Assembly (NCBI GenBank): GCA_017308215.1
Contig: JAFKFQ010000275.1
Location: 1-32,365, forward strand
Direction: 5' to 3'
Length of the DNA: 32,365 nt
Source: a bacterium
Lineage (GTDB): Bacteria; Planctomycetota; Planctomycetia; Gemmatales; Gemmataceae
Below the pieces are notes generated by a model. It was not told the DNA's origin. It made no database searches and saw only the letters and a program-made list of their open reading frames with translations. Positions 9,711 to 17,602 of this stretch are shown piece by piece; position 1 is the first letter of the stretch, and the number at the start of each line of letters is the position of its first letter. The position numbers and the translations under genes were made by a program.

Positions 9711-11396
9711 TCAGAAGTAGAGTTGGCACCGCAGCCAGAACATGTCGGCCGACTTCTGGAAGCCGCCGGGGCGGAACTGAACCGGACTGCCGAACTCGCC
9801 GTGCAACCAGAACATGTAGAACTTGATGTACTCGTTCCAGTACCAGTTAAGACCCACTTCGGTCGTGGTGGCGGAGTTGGACCAGAGACTCGGGTCGGCG
9901 AACCCGGAGCTGAAGACCCGCTCGCCGATCCGGAGCTGGCTGACTCGCCCCGCGACCTCCCAGGCGCCGATCCCCTGGGGGTCATCCTTGTTTACCGGGA
10001 TGAGTGGGCGGAGGGGCTTGACCCTCGTCCGTCGCTCAACCTGTTCACCGGTCAGGAAATAGCCCGCGGAAACGTAGTAGCCCGAGAACGGCACCACGAC
10101 GGACGACGGTCGGGTAGCGGTCGCGTAGTTGCCGTACCCGTACTGCCACTCGCCGATCAGCGACAGGCTGTTGACGAACCAGGCCATGTGGACCGACCCG
10201 AGCAGCCGATCCCCCTGCTCGACCACGTCCGGGTTGAGGATCAGGAACGGGACCGTGGCGGCTCCGGGGATGTTGGCGTCCGGCGACCCGCCGGCGATCC
10301 GGAACGTGGCGGGCACGGGGTTTTGGTCCTGGCGGCCGTAGGCGACCGACGTACCGACGTTCAGGAACCGGGCAAAGGACAGCGATTCCGACTCCTGGAA
10401 CGGCCGCGCGTTGACGTACCCGACGACGTCCACCCCGTTGTTGAGGCTCTCGAACGAGTTCCGCGAGCCGTTGAAGGCGCCGACCGCGTAGTCGAGTCGC
10501 TCGCCGAGCAGGTAGCCCCAGGCCATCGCCCCGATCTGGCGGTTCGGGCTGAGGTTGGTCGTGAACACCGACCGCTCGGGCGTGACGAGCCAGTAGTTCG
10601 AGACCGCGTACTGGTCGTAGGTGAACGGCGTGAAGAAGCGACCCACCCGCACCTGGAAGCGGTCGTCGAGGTGGAAGTTGAGGTAGGCGTTGAGCAGGTT
10701 AATGCCGCCCAGCCCGCGGTTGATGGCCAGTTCGTACTCGACGGACTTGGTGATGTTGCCGTCGAAGAAGATCCGCTGCCGCGGCAGGAAGAAGCCGCTG
10801 TTCGCCGGCTCCTGGCCGCCCTGCGCCCACACCCGGCCCTCGATCTGAGACTCGTAGTGAATCTGGAGCCGGAACCGCTCGTCCTCGGTCTGTACCCGAA
10901 AGCCGGGGCCGAACGTGGCCTTGAGCGGGAACCGATAGGGGCTGGAAACGTTCGAGTCCGGGTAGCCGGGCGCGGGGGCGAACGGGGCGAAACTTCCTTC
11001 GGTGTAGTCCGGTACCGGGGTGCCGCCGGTGCCCGAGCGAATCACTCCGACACCGTTGCCGCCCGACGCCCCCGGTTCCGCCTGTGGGTCGCCCACCCGC
11101 TGCGTCAATTCCGTCAGGCGATCGTAGAGTTGCTTCACCTGCTCCGCGTGCTGCCTGTTGCTCTGCTCCAATTGCCCGGTGAGGACGTTGTTCGTGGCCT
11201 CCAGCGCGCGGAGCCGCTCCGCGAGTTGCTCGACGGTCGGCGGCGCGGACGGCACCGTCTGGGCAACCGGAGTCGGTAGCGCCGCCGGTGGTTGGGGGGG
11301 CGGCACCGGCGGCGCTGGCTGCGCACGGGCAACCGGGCCGGCCACGAGCAGCGCGCCCCAAAGTACAACGGCCGCCCCTCGCGAACGTGACAGCAT
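9711..11396 (-). CDS. OprP-like outer-membrane porin
   Basis: A 561-residue secreted barrel. Residues 1-25 form a signal peptide (hydrophobic VVLWGALLVAGPVA, cleavage after ARA). A proline-rich linker follows, then a coiled-coil at about 54-100 (VEQLAERLRALEATNNVL...), then a beta barrel from about 145 to the C-terminal Phe (CQLYF). Blocks such as FRLQIHYESQIEGR, RQRIFFDGNITKSVEYEL, VRVGRFFTPFTYDQYAVSNYW and GYYVSAGYFLTGE match the phosphate-selective porin O/P (Porin_O_P) family. An N-terminal coiled coil plus barrel resembles porins that trimerise and contact the cell wall. The solute is not predictable; family members take phosphate, polyphosphate or other anions. It appears to be a single-gene unit. 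Confidence 0.85.
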   Translation of the reverse strand: MLSRSRGAAVVLWGALLVAGPVARAQPAPPVPPPQPPAALPTPVAQTVPSAPPTVEQLAERLRALEATNNVLTGQLEQSNRQHAEQVKQLYDRLTELTQRVGDPQAEPGASGGNGVGVIRSGTGGTPVPDYTEGSFAPFAPAPGYPDSNVSSPYRFPLKATFGPGFRVQTEDERFRLQIHYESQIEGRVWAQGGQEPANSGFFLPRQRIFFDGNITKSVEYELAINRGLGGINLLNAYLNFHLDDRFQVRVGRFFTPFTYDQYAVSNYWLVTPERSVFTTNLSPNRQIGAMAWGYLLGERLDYAVGAFNGSRNSFESLNNGVDVVGYVNARPFQESESLSFARFLNVGTSVAYGRQDQNPVPATFRIAGGSPDANIPGAATVPFLILNPDVVEQGDRLLGSVHMAWFVNSLSLIGEWQYGYGNYATATRPSSVVVPFSGYYVSAGYFLTGEQVERRTRVKPLRPLIPVNKDDPQGIGAWEVAGRVSQLRIGERVFSSGFADPSLWSNSATTTEVGLNWYWNEYIKFYMFWLHGEFGSPVQFRPGGFQKSADMFWLRCQLYF

Positions 11397-12291
11397 TGGC
11401 GGTCCCTTCCGCCCTGCGGCGTCCTTGCCTCCGTCGATCAGATCCGCGCAGACCTTGGCACGCCCAGCCCCGCGGGCGCGCAGCCACTCATCCGATGCGA
11501 AACCATCGCTCGTCGAGTGGCGTTAGTCGTGCCGGGCTGCGCGTGCGGAGCCTTTCCCTGGATGAGTGCGCGTACATATCTCCAGCACGATCGCCTGTAA
11601 AGGCGAGTCGGTGCCTGCCGGCCTTCACAGACGACTTTGGCCGCCGCACGACCGCGGCTGTCTTCCGGTCGATTCCCGGCGGAGGGGCATGAGGATCGGG
11701 CACATCCGGGCCGCGGCCACAGTTCTGCCGCGTCCGTATCGGATGCGGAACGGCGCACAACCCCACCGACCCGGCCCCACGACGCGTGCCCACCACGACA
11801 GCGCGGGTTCCGAGCACACCGACGGGCCGCCGTTTCTTATGCGACTTGGCGGCTCGTGCTTACACCGCTGATGGTAGCCGATCACTTCGCTCGTGTGCCG
11901 GAGCGCCCACGTCCCTCCGCCGGCGCACCAGCCCGGCGTACCTCACCTTCAACGCCCGGCACGCCTGCTCTTGGGTCATGCGCGGGGGGCCGCAACCGCT
12001 CGGTGTTGGCGGTCAGGATCCCGAGTACGATTCGCGACAGGGTCGGGTGCCGGATCAGGCCCGGTGTAGGCCCGACCCTCGCGGTGCATCAGCCCGGCCG
12101 CCGGCTTGACCACCCGGAACGTGTTTCCGACCGCCGTCCGCCGGAACACCACCGCCAGCACCCGCGGCCCGGGCGGGCGTCCTTGGGAAGGGTTTGCCGA
12201 CCTGAAGAAGGTGTCGAAGGGGGCGACGGCGGCAAAGGCGCGGGAAATCCTCGCTAAGCTGACCCCGAGGATGACAGCCGACTGACAACCC
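11397..12291. other. Gene-poor region, at most degraded coding remnants
   Basis: About 0.9 kb without a convincing gene. Open frames here have no recognisable domains. On the minus strand ATG 11979 starts a 39-residue frame (MTQEQACRALKVRYAGLVRR...) that looks protein-like for its first 25 residues and appears to continue in another frame (HTSEVIGYHQRCKHEPP), suggesting a decayed small gene. A tight hairpin TCGCCT-GTAA-AGGCGA with a GNRA-type tetraloop lies at 11591-11606. The porin promoter should lie near the left edge. Confidence 0.4.
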
Positions 12292-12320
12292 GAAGCCCCC
12301 GGCCGCGTCCCGGGGGCTTC
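12292..12320 (-). terminator. Hairpin terminator after the large ABC permease
   Basis: GAAGCCCCCGG (12292-12302) pairs perfectly with CCGGGGGCTTC (12310-12320): an 11-bp GC-rich stem with a seven-base loop. It begins seven bases after the permease stop codon on the minus strand. No T-run follows, so it is a stem-only terminator or a 3'-end protecting structure. Confidence 0.7.
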
Positions 12321-12326
12321 TCGCGT

Positions 12327-14384
12327 TTACCGTAGCGAGTCGAGAATCTCCATCCGCATCGCCGACAGCGCCGGCACCAGCCCGCCGAGGCGGCCCATCA
12401 CCAGCGTGAACAGCATTCCGGCCGCGACCGTCTGGTAGTCCACGATCATCTTCAGCGACACGCTCTTCCCGCCGCCGGCGCCGCCGCTCAGCTGGCTCGT
12501 CGCCTCGAACCCGTCGGCGATCGATCCGAGGGCGCACCCGAGCAGCCCGCCGGCCGCCGCGATCGCCAGCGACTCCAGCATGAACGAGATCAGGATCTGC
12601 CACCGCTTGAACCCGAGGATGCGGAGTACCCCGACCTCGCGGATGCGCGCGGCGATGGCCGCGAACATCGTGTTCATCACCCCGAACACGCCGCCGACCG
12701 CCATGATCCCGGCGACGATGACGATCCACATGAGGAACTGGTCGTTCGTCTTGGTCAGCTCGGCGTAGTACTCGGGCTCGGGGAACGCCTTGAACTTCGC
12801 CGCCGTGTACCGCTGCTGGAGGTGGTACGCCAGCGCCCGCGCCGCCTCGATGGTGTCGCGGTCGGTCCGCACCACCATCGTCGTATACGTCCCCTTCTTG
12901 CCGAACGTCTTCGTCACCACGTCGATGTTCTGGACCCAGACCTCCGACCCGAACGTTGTTCCCTCGGCCTTCATGACGCCGACGACGATCCAGTCGAGGT
13001 CGCCGAGCTGGAACGTGTCGCCGACGTCGAGCCGGGCCTTGCCTGCGTCCGCGCCGAGGGTGCCGGCGGCGCCCTCGCCGAGCACGCACTCGACGTAGGT
13101 GCGCGTCCGCGGCGTGCCGTCCGGGTTCTTCTCGCCCGTGGCGACCTGGCGCACGCCGACCGACGAGAACCACGCCCCGCCGGGGTGGAGCTCGATGTTG
13201 TGGACGGCGGCGGCCACGGGCGCGTCCTCGATCGCCCGCATGTTCAAGAGCCGGCGGCGCGGCGTCGCGCCCTCCGGCACAGGCACCGGTTGGCTGACGA
13301 CGAAGTAAATCTCCTTGCTCGCCAGGTACGCCGCCTGTTGCCCGGCCGGCGGTTCCTGGCCGGGGTCGAGGCGCGTCAGCTTCCCGCCCGCGCCGCGGAC
13401 CGCCCGCGCCACGCCGACCGGGGCGGGGAGCGGGTTCCCCTCGTGGTCGAGCGTCACGACCTGGCGGACGGCGTTGTCCACGTCGCCGTAGCCGAGGTTG
13501 CTGAACAGTTCGTCGGTGGCGCCGTCGGAGAGGACGAACACGTTCCCGGGGATGCCGGTCCCCTCGTTCAGCTTGTACATGCCGTTGACGAACGCGAGCA
13601 GCGCGACGAGGAGGCCGACGACGACGGTGAACGCGAGGGCGGTGAGGCCGGCGATGCGCCAGCGGACGACGAGGTTTCGGTAGTTGTACGCTAGCGGTAC
13701 GCGGCCGATCATCATCAGCAGGCCGAGGTCGGCGGCGTACACGACGAGGAACACGAACGGCCAGTGCTGCACGAGCGGCGGCGGCAGGAGCTTCCAGATC
13801 GGCTGGCCGAGCCACGGCCCCCAGCCCGGGTCGAGCAGTACGCGCAGCTGCGGCGAGTTCGGCAGCACCTCTTCGATCTGCTTGTTCACCGTGTCGAGGT
13901 CGGTGCGGGCCTCGCGGAGGCGGATCGGGTCGTCGAAGCCGGCGGCGAGTGCCTTTTCGAGCTTCCCTTTCTTCTCGACCATCTCCTTCGGGGTCGGCGG
14001 TACGATCCCGGGACCGATCCCGACGGTCGGCTCCGGGCCGGGGGGGAACAGCGGCGTCTCGGCGATTGTGGCCCCGAGCACCTTCTGCGCGAGGACGCCG
14101 AACTGCCCTTTCGAGGGAAGTGGGAGGCGGCCGACGACCTCGACCGCGAAGGCGAACAGCGCCACGACCACGACCAGCCCGGCACCGACGCCGCCGAGCC
14201 GCCGCAGGAGGCGCCGGCCGCGCGTGGTCGCCGGCGGCACGCTGTCGGCGAGGACGGCCTCGTTCGGCGCCACCGCCGGCAGCGCGACGAGCAGTGCCGA
14301 CAGCGGCAGCAGCGACAGCACGAGGGTGACCATCGTGCCGGCGAGGCTGCGGACGGCGCGGAGGAAACGGAGGAGGGCGTTCAT
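12327..14384 (-). CDS. FtsX/MacB-type ABC transporter permease (large)
   Basis: A 685-residue inner-membrane protein. Predicted membrane segments lie at about 17-38, 62-84, 208-228, 244-267, 549-573, 598-622 and 646-672. The last three, with the motif REVGVLRILGFKRWQIL between them, form the FtsX domain of MacB-like permeases. A long extracytoplasmic region (about 268-548) carries a MacB-PCD-like domain (GDTFQLGDLDWIVVGVM, TYTTMVVRTDRDTIEAARAL). The N-terminal 200 residues, with two extra membrane segments and a charged stretch, are unusual for the family. GGAG lies just before ATG 14384. It follows the 483-residue permease with a 100-base gap containing a long hairpin. No ATPase subunit is encoded nearby, so the ATP-binding partner must be elsewhere. 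Substrate unknown; lipoprotein or peptide export are family precedents. Confidence 0.87.
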   Translation of the reverse strand: MNALLRFLRAVRSLAGTMVTLVLSLLPLSALLVALPAVAPNEAVLADSVPPATTRGRRLLRRLGGVGAGLVVVVALFAFAVEVVGRLPLPSKGQFGVLAQKVLGATIAETPLFPPGPEPTVGIGPGIVPPTPKEMVEKKGKLEKALAAGFDDPIRLREARTDLDTVNKQIEEVLPNSPQLRVLLDPGWGPWLGQPIWKLLPPPLVQHWPFVFLVVYAADLGLLMMIGRVPLAYNYRNLVVRWRIAGLTALAFTVVVGLLVALLAFVNGMYKLNEGTGIPGNVFVLSDGATDELFSNLGYGDVDNAVRQVVTLDHEGNPLPAPVGVARAVRGAGGKLTRLDPGQEPPAGQQAAYLASKEIYFVVSQPVPVPEGATPRRRLLNMRAIEDAPVAAAVHNIELHPGGAWFSSVGVRQVATGEKNPDGTPRTRTYVECVLGEGAAGTLGADAGKARLDVGDTFQLGDLDWIVVGVMKAEGTTFGSEVWVQNIDVVTKTFGKKGTYTTMVVRTDRDTIEAARALAYHLQQRYTAAKFKAFPEPEYYAELTKTNDQFLMWIVIVAGIMAVGGVFGVMNTMFAAIAARIREVGVLRILGFKRWQILISFMLESLAIAAAGGLLGCALGSIADGFEATSQLSGGAGGGKSVSLKMIVDYQTVAAGMLFTLVMGRLGGLVPALSAMRMEILDSLR

Positions 14385-14394
14385 CGGTTCTCCG

Positions 14395-14474
14395 GCGACC
14401 GGTCGGCGTGAGCCGGTTGGTCGGTGTGTCAGGCGCCTCTCATCCCGACCAGCCGGCTCACGCCGACCGGTCGC
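14395..14474. repeat. 30-bp inverted repeat between the two permease genes
   Basis: The left arm (14395-14424, containing GGTCGGCGTGAGCCGG) and the right arm (14445-14474, containing CCGGCTCACGCCGACC) are complementary over 30 positions with a single G-T wobble; the loop is 20 bases (14425-14444) and holds the palindrome GGCGCC. The right arm starts only 11 bases after the upstream permease stop, and the left arm ends next to the ribosome-binding site of the downstream permease (GGAG at 14393-14390). It resembles a REP/MITE-like palindromic unit; attenuation within the operon is also possible. Confidence 0.75.
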
Positions 14475-14484
14475 CCGGCAGTCG

Positions 14485-15936
14485 TCACGCCTGGCGGGCG
14501 AACACCTCGGCGACTCGTACGTTCTTCGCGCTCATCGCCGGGCCGACGCTGCCGATGAAGGCGACGAACATCCCCAGCAGCGGGCCGATGACGAGCACCT
14601 CGGTCGGGACGAAGAACGCCCCCAGGAACGCGATCTGGAACTTGAAGTTCCCCAGCATCCCCCACGCCATCGCGGTGCTCATCGCCCCGGCGATCGCGCC
14701 GACCAGCAGCGCCTCGCCCAGGATCATCGCGGCGACGTGCCACGGCTGGAACCCGAGCACCTTCAGCACCGCCATCTCGGTCCGCCGCTCGCGGACGCTG
14801 ATGCTGATGGCGTTCGCCACCACCAGCGACATGATGACCAGCATCGCCGGGGCGAGGATGAACTTCATCCCGAAGAAGATCGACTTGTACGCCTCCATGA
14901 ACGTGCCGATCCCGGCGCTGGCCGTCTCCACCTTCACCGCCGGGGCGCTGAAGTTCCTCGGCTCGTTCACCGCCGCCGCGATCCGCTCGTACGACTCGCG
15001 GTTCGGCACCCGCACCCAGATCAGGTTCACGCACTTGTTGGCGAGCGGGTGCGGCTCGCCGTTGTGGGCGTTGGCGTAGGACCGGATCATCGCGTCCAGG
15101 TAGCCACGGCTGCAGAACCCGACGCCCTCGTACTTCCCGTCCGGCAGGGTGCCGACGATCTCGAACTCGAACACGATGTCGCGGTAGTTCATGCTCGTCA
15201 GCTTCAGCTTCTGCCCGACCTGCACGTTCATCTTCTTCAGCCGCGACGGGCTCACGATGATGCGCCGGAAGTCCTCCTCCATGAGCTTGATGTTCTTCTG
15301 GAGGTCGGCGTACTCGGCGTCGGTCAGATCCTTCTTCTCCAGCCCGTCCATCATCATCGGGATCTTCCGCGGCTCAACGCAGAACATGAACAGCGCGTTC
15401 TCCGGCTTCGGGTTCGACGGGTCGGTCGTCCCGCCGACGAAGCTCCACGCGATTACGTCGTCGTCGCCGTTGACCGGCTGCAACTCCTTCGGGAGCCCGG
15501 CCATGATCGCCCGCAGCCGGTCCTCGTACCCGGGCGGCATCATGCTCGGGATCGAGTACTTCTCGGTCATGATGATCTTGAAGTTCGCCTCCTTCTCGGC
15601 CGTCGCCTTCCCGATGAACGTGATGATGGTGTAGATCATGGTCAGCACGAAGGTGAGCACGAACAGCGCGAGGTAGGTGAGCGACGTGCGGAGCGGGCTC
15701 CGCCGCAGTCCGCGGAAGAGCATGAGCGCCACCTTGAACACGAGCAGCCCCGACTCGGACAGCCGGGCGAGCGCGAACTCCGCGGCGTAGACGAAGAGGA
15801 AGAACACCGGCAGCGTGACGACGCCCAGGAGCGCCGCACCGGTCATGACGAGGCCGGTGCCCGCCAGCAGGTAGCTGGTGAGGAGGAACAGCGACGGGTC
15901 GAACCCGGTCGGGGCGAAGTCGGGCGTCGGGTACAT
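14485..15936 (-). CDS. FtsX/MacB-type ABC transporter permease (second)
   Basis: A 483-residue inner-membrane protein with hydrophobic segments at about 15-50 (one or two), 85-109, 355-380, 400-425 and 440-467. The C-terminal part carries the FtsX-domain signature (SIRERR-like SISVRERRTEMAVLKVLGFQPWHV) and the middle (110-350) is a large extracytoplasmic domain with MacB-PCD-like blocks (MNVQVGQKLKLTSMNYRDIVFEFEIVGTLPDG). It is transcribed ahead of the larger permease and probably pairs with it as a heterodimer. A 117-base divergent promoter region separates it from the XPB-type helicase gene. The lack of an adjacent ATPase is the main oddity; the transported molecule is unknown. Confidence 0.87.
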   Translation of the reverse strand: MYPTPDFAPTGFDPSLFLLTSYLLAGTGLVMTGAALLGVVTLPVFFLFVYAAEFALARLSESGLLVFKVALMLFRGLRRSPLRTSLTYLALFVLTFVLTMIYTIITFIGKATAEKEANFKIIMTEKYSIPSMMPPGYEDRLRAIMAGLPKELQPVNGDDDVIAWSFVGGTTDPSNPKPENALFMFCVEPRKIPMMMDGLEKKDLTDAEYADLQKNIKLMEEDFRRIIVSPSRLKKMNVQVGQKLKLTSMNYRDIVFEFEIVGTLPDGKYEGVGFCSRGYLDAMIRSYANAHNGEPHPLANKCVNLIWVRVPNRESYERIAAAVNEPRNFSAPAVKVETASAGIGTFMEAYKSIFFGMKFILAPAMLVIMSLVVANAISISVRERRTEMAVLKVLGFQPWHVAAMILGEALLVGAIAGAMSTAMAWGMLGNFKFQIAFLGAFFVPTEVLVIGPLLGMFVAFIGSVGPAMSAKNVRVAEVFARQA

Positions 15937-16053
15937 GCGGAGCCTCGCGCGGCCGAGTCCTTACCCCCTCCAGAATAGGCACCCGGTCGGCCCGGGCACC
16001 ATGTCGGTTCGACCGGCCTCGCAACCGCTTGCCGGTTCCGCGATAATTCCCGC

Positions 16054-17442
16054 ATGTCCGCCGACCCACCGATCACGCTCGCCTACGACCGCGGCACCGT
16101 CGTCCTCGGCGGCGGGCCGCACGGGTTCGACTTCCAGTCGCTCCCCGGCGTCCTCTTCGACCCGCGTACCAGCACGCACCGGGCGCAGGGGCGGTACTAC
16201 CGCGCCGTCGTCGAGTCGCTCATCCGCCAGAAGCAACCGTATACGGACGCCGCTCGCGGCTGGGAGAACCGGCCGACCGGCTGGAAGCTCAACCGCGAGC
16301 GCACCCCGCGGCAGTACCAGCTCGACGCGCTGCGGCAGTGGACCGAGGGCGGGCGGCGCGGCGTCGTGGTCATGCCGACGGGCACGGGCAAGACGTTCAC
16401 CGCGTTCCTCTGCATCGAGCAGCTCAGTCGCCCGACGCTCGTCGTCACGCCGAAGATCGACCTGATGACGCAGTGGGCGCGCGAGCTGGAGCAGTCGTTC
16501 GGCGAGGCGGTCGGGATGGTCGGCGGCGGCGAGTTCGAGTACCGCCCGCTCACGGTCACCACCTACGACTCGGCGTACATCCACCTGGAGAAGTGGGCGA
16601 ACCGCTACGGGCTGGTCATCTTCGACGAGTGCCACCACCTCCCCGGCCCGAGCTACATGGAGGCGGCGAACGCCGCCCTCGCCCCGTTCCGCCTCGGCCT
16701 CACCGCCACCCCCGAGCGCGCCGACGGCGGCGAAGACCTCCTCCCGGCGCTCGTCGGCCCGATGCTCTACCGGCTCGACATCACCGACGTGGCGGGCGAG
16801 TTCCTGGCGCCCTACGAGGCCCGGCGCGTGTTCGTGGAGCTCACGCCGGACGAGCAGGAGCGCTACCAGCAGTGCCGCGACCAGTACCGCCAGTTCGTCG
16901 CCGACCGCGGCATCAACATGAGTGGGCCGGACGGGTTCCGGCGCTTCCTGTTCGAGGCGAGCAAGAGCCCCGAGGGGGTTGCCGCGGCGCGGGCGTTCCG
17001 CGAGCAGAAGCGGATCATGCAGGCGCCGCAAGGCAAGTTCCGCCTGCTCGAAGAGTTGCTCGCCCGCCACGCCACCGACCGCATCCTGATCTTCACCGCC
17101 GACAACGCCACGGTGTATCACATCGCGCGAACGTATCTCGTGCCGGCGATGACGAACCAGACGCGGCCGAAGGAGCGGAAAGCCATCCTCGAACGCTTCC
17201 ACTCCGGCGTCTACTCCGTGGTGGTGACGTGTCAGGTACTGAACGAGGGTGTGGACGTGCCGGCGGCGAACGTGGGCATCGTGCTGAGCGGCACGGGGAG
17301 CACGACGGAGAACGTCCAGCGCCTCGGCCGCATCCTGCGGAAGTACGGCGACAAACAGGCGATTTTGTACGAGGTCATCACCCGCGGGACGGCGGAGGAG
17401 TTCGTCTCCGACCGCCGCCGCCAACACCGGGCGTTCCAGTAG
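16054..17442 (+). CDS. XPB-type DNA helicase (archaeal form)
   Basis: A 462-residue superfamily 2 helicase. The N-terminus (about 1-80) resembles the damage-recognition domain of archaeal XPB. Motif I PTGTGKT is at 108-114, motif II DECH at 191-194, motif III LTATP at 216-220, a thumb-like insert at about 263-322 (ELTPDEQERYQQCRDQYRQF), and motif VI QRLGRILRK at 422-430. The blocks TYDSAYIHLEKWANRYGLVIFDECHHLP, APFRLGLTATPERADG and CQVLNEGVDVPAANVGIVLSGTGS read closely like archaeal XPB proteins. The RED motif of XPB, which follows motif III, reads Arg-Ala-Asp (222-224) here. No strong ribosome-binding site precedes ATG 16054. The next gene encodes the Bax1-type nuclease, the known XPB partner in archaea, which strongly supports the assignment and a role in nucleotide-excision-type repair. 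Confidence 0.92.
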   Translation: MSADPPITLAYDRGTVVLGGGPHGFDFQSLPGVLFDPRTSTHRAQGRYYRAVVESLIRQKQPYTDAARGWENRPTGWKLNRERTPRQYQLDALRQWTEGGRRGVVVMPTGTGKTFTAFLCIEQLSRPTLVVTPKIDLMTQWARELEQSFGEAVGMVGGGEFEYRPLTVTTYDSAYIHLEKWANRYGLVIFDECHHLPGPSYMEAANAALAPFRLGLTATPERADGGEDLLPALVGPMLYRLDITDVAGEFLAPYEARRVFVELTPDEQERYQQCRDQYRQFVADRGINMSGPDGFRRFLFEASKSPEGVAAARAFREQKRIMQAPQGKFRLLEELLARHATDRILIFTADNATVYHIARTYLVPAMTNQTRPKERKAILERFHSGVYSVVVTCQVLNEGVDVPAANVGIVLSGTGSTTENVQRLGRILRKYGDKQAILYEVITRGTAEEFVSDRRRQHRAFQ

Positions 17443-17453
17443 GAGGGAACACT

Positions 17454-17589
17454 GGACTTAGCCACAGAGTCGCAGAGAGCACAGAGAGAAGGCAGAAGGC
17501 AGAGAAAAACAGGCCCTGGCCTTAAATCATGGCGAGCCTCGGCTTTCTGTCTTCGTCTCTGTGCTCTCTGTGACTCTGTGGCTAAGTCC
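17454..17589. repeat. Inverted-repeat element between XPB and Bax1 genes
   Basis: The arms at 17454-17487 (beginning GGACTTAGCCACAGAGTC) and 17556-17589 (ending GACTCTGTGGCTAAGTCC) are complementary over 34 positions with one mismatch. Pairing continues imperfectly inward (GAAGGCAGAAGGC with GCTTTCTGTCTTC). The 68-base centre carries GGCCCTGGCC. The purine-rich CACAGAG composition differs sharply from the surrounding genes. It looks like a non-autonomous palindromic element (MITE or REP type). It begins 12 bases after the helicase stop and ends 13 bases before the Bax1 start. Confidence 0.8.
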
Positions 17590-17602
17590 CGCTTCCGCAC
17601 CC

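Noticed and set aside
9591..11279. Plus-strand frame of 562 codons opposite the porin
   Set aside because: It mirrors the porin gene, which has a signal peptide, barrel strands and a terminal Phe; the opposite frame shows none of these.
11860..11979. 39-codon minus-strand frame (MTQEQACRALKVRYAGL...)
   Set aside because: It looks protein-like at first but has no family, no ribosome-binding site I could see and an apparent frameshift; kept only as a possible remnant.
12055..13815. Minus-strand frame of 586 codons overlapping the large permease
   Set aside because: Its Arg/Gly/Pro-rich text is the off-frame reading of the permease, which has clear membrane segments and an FtsX domain.
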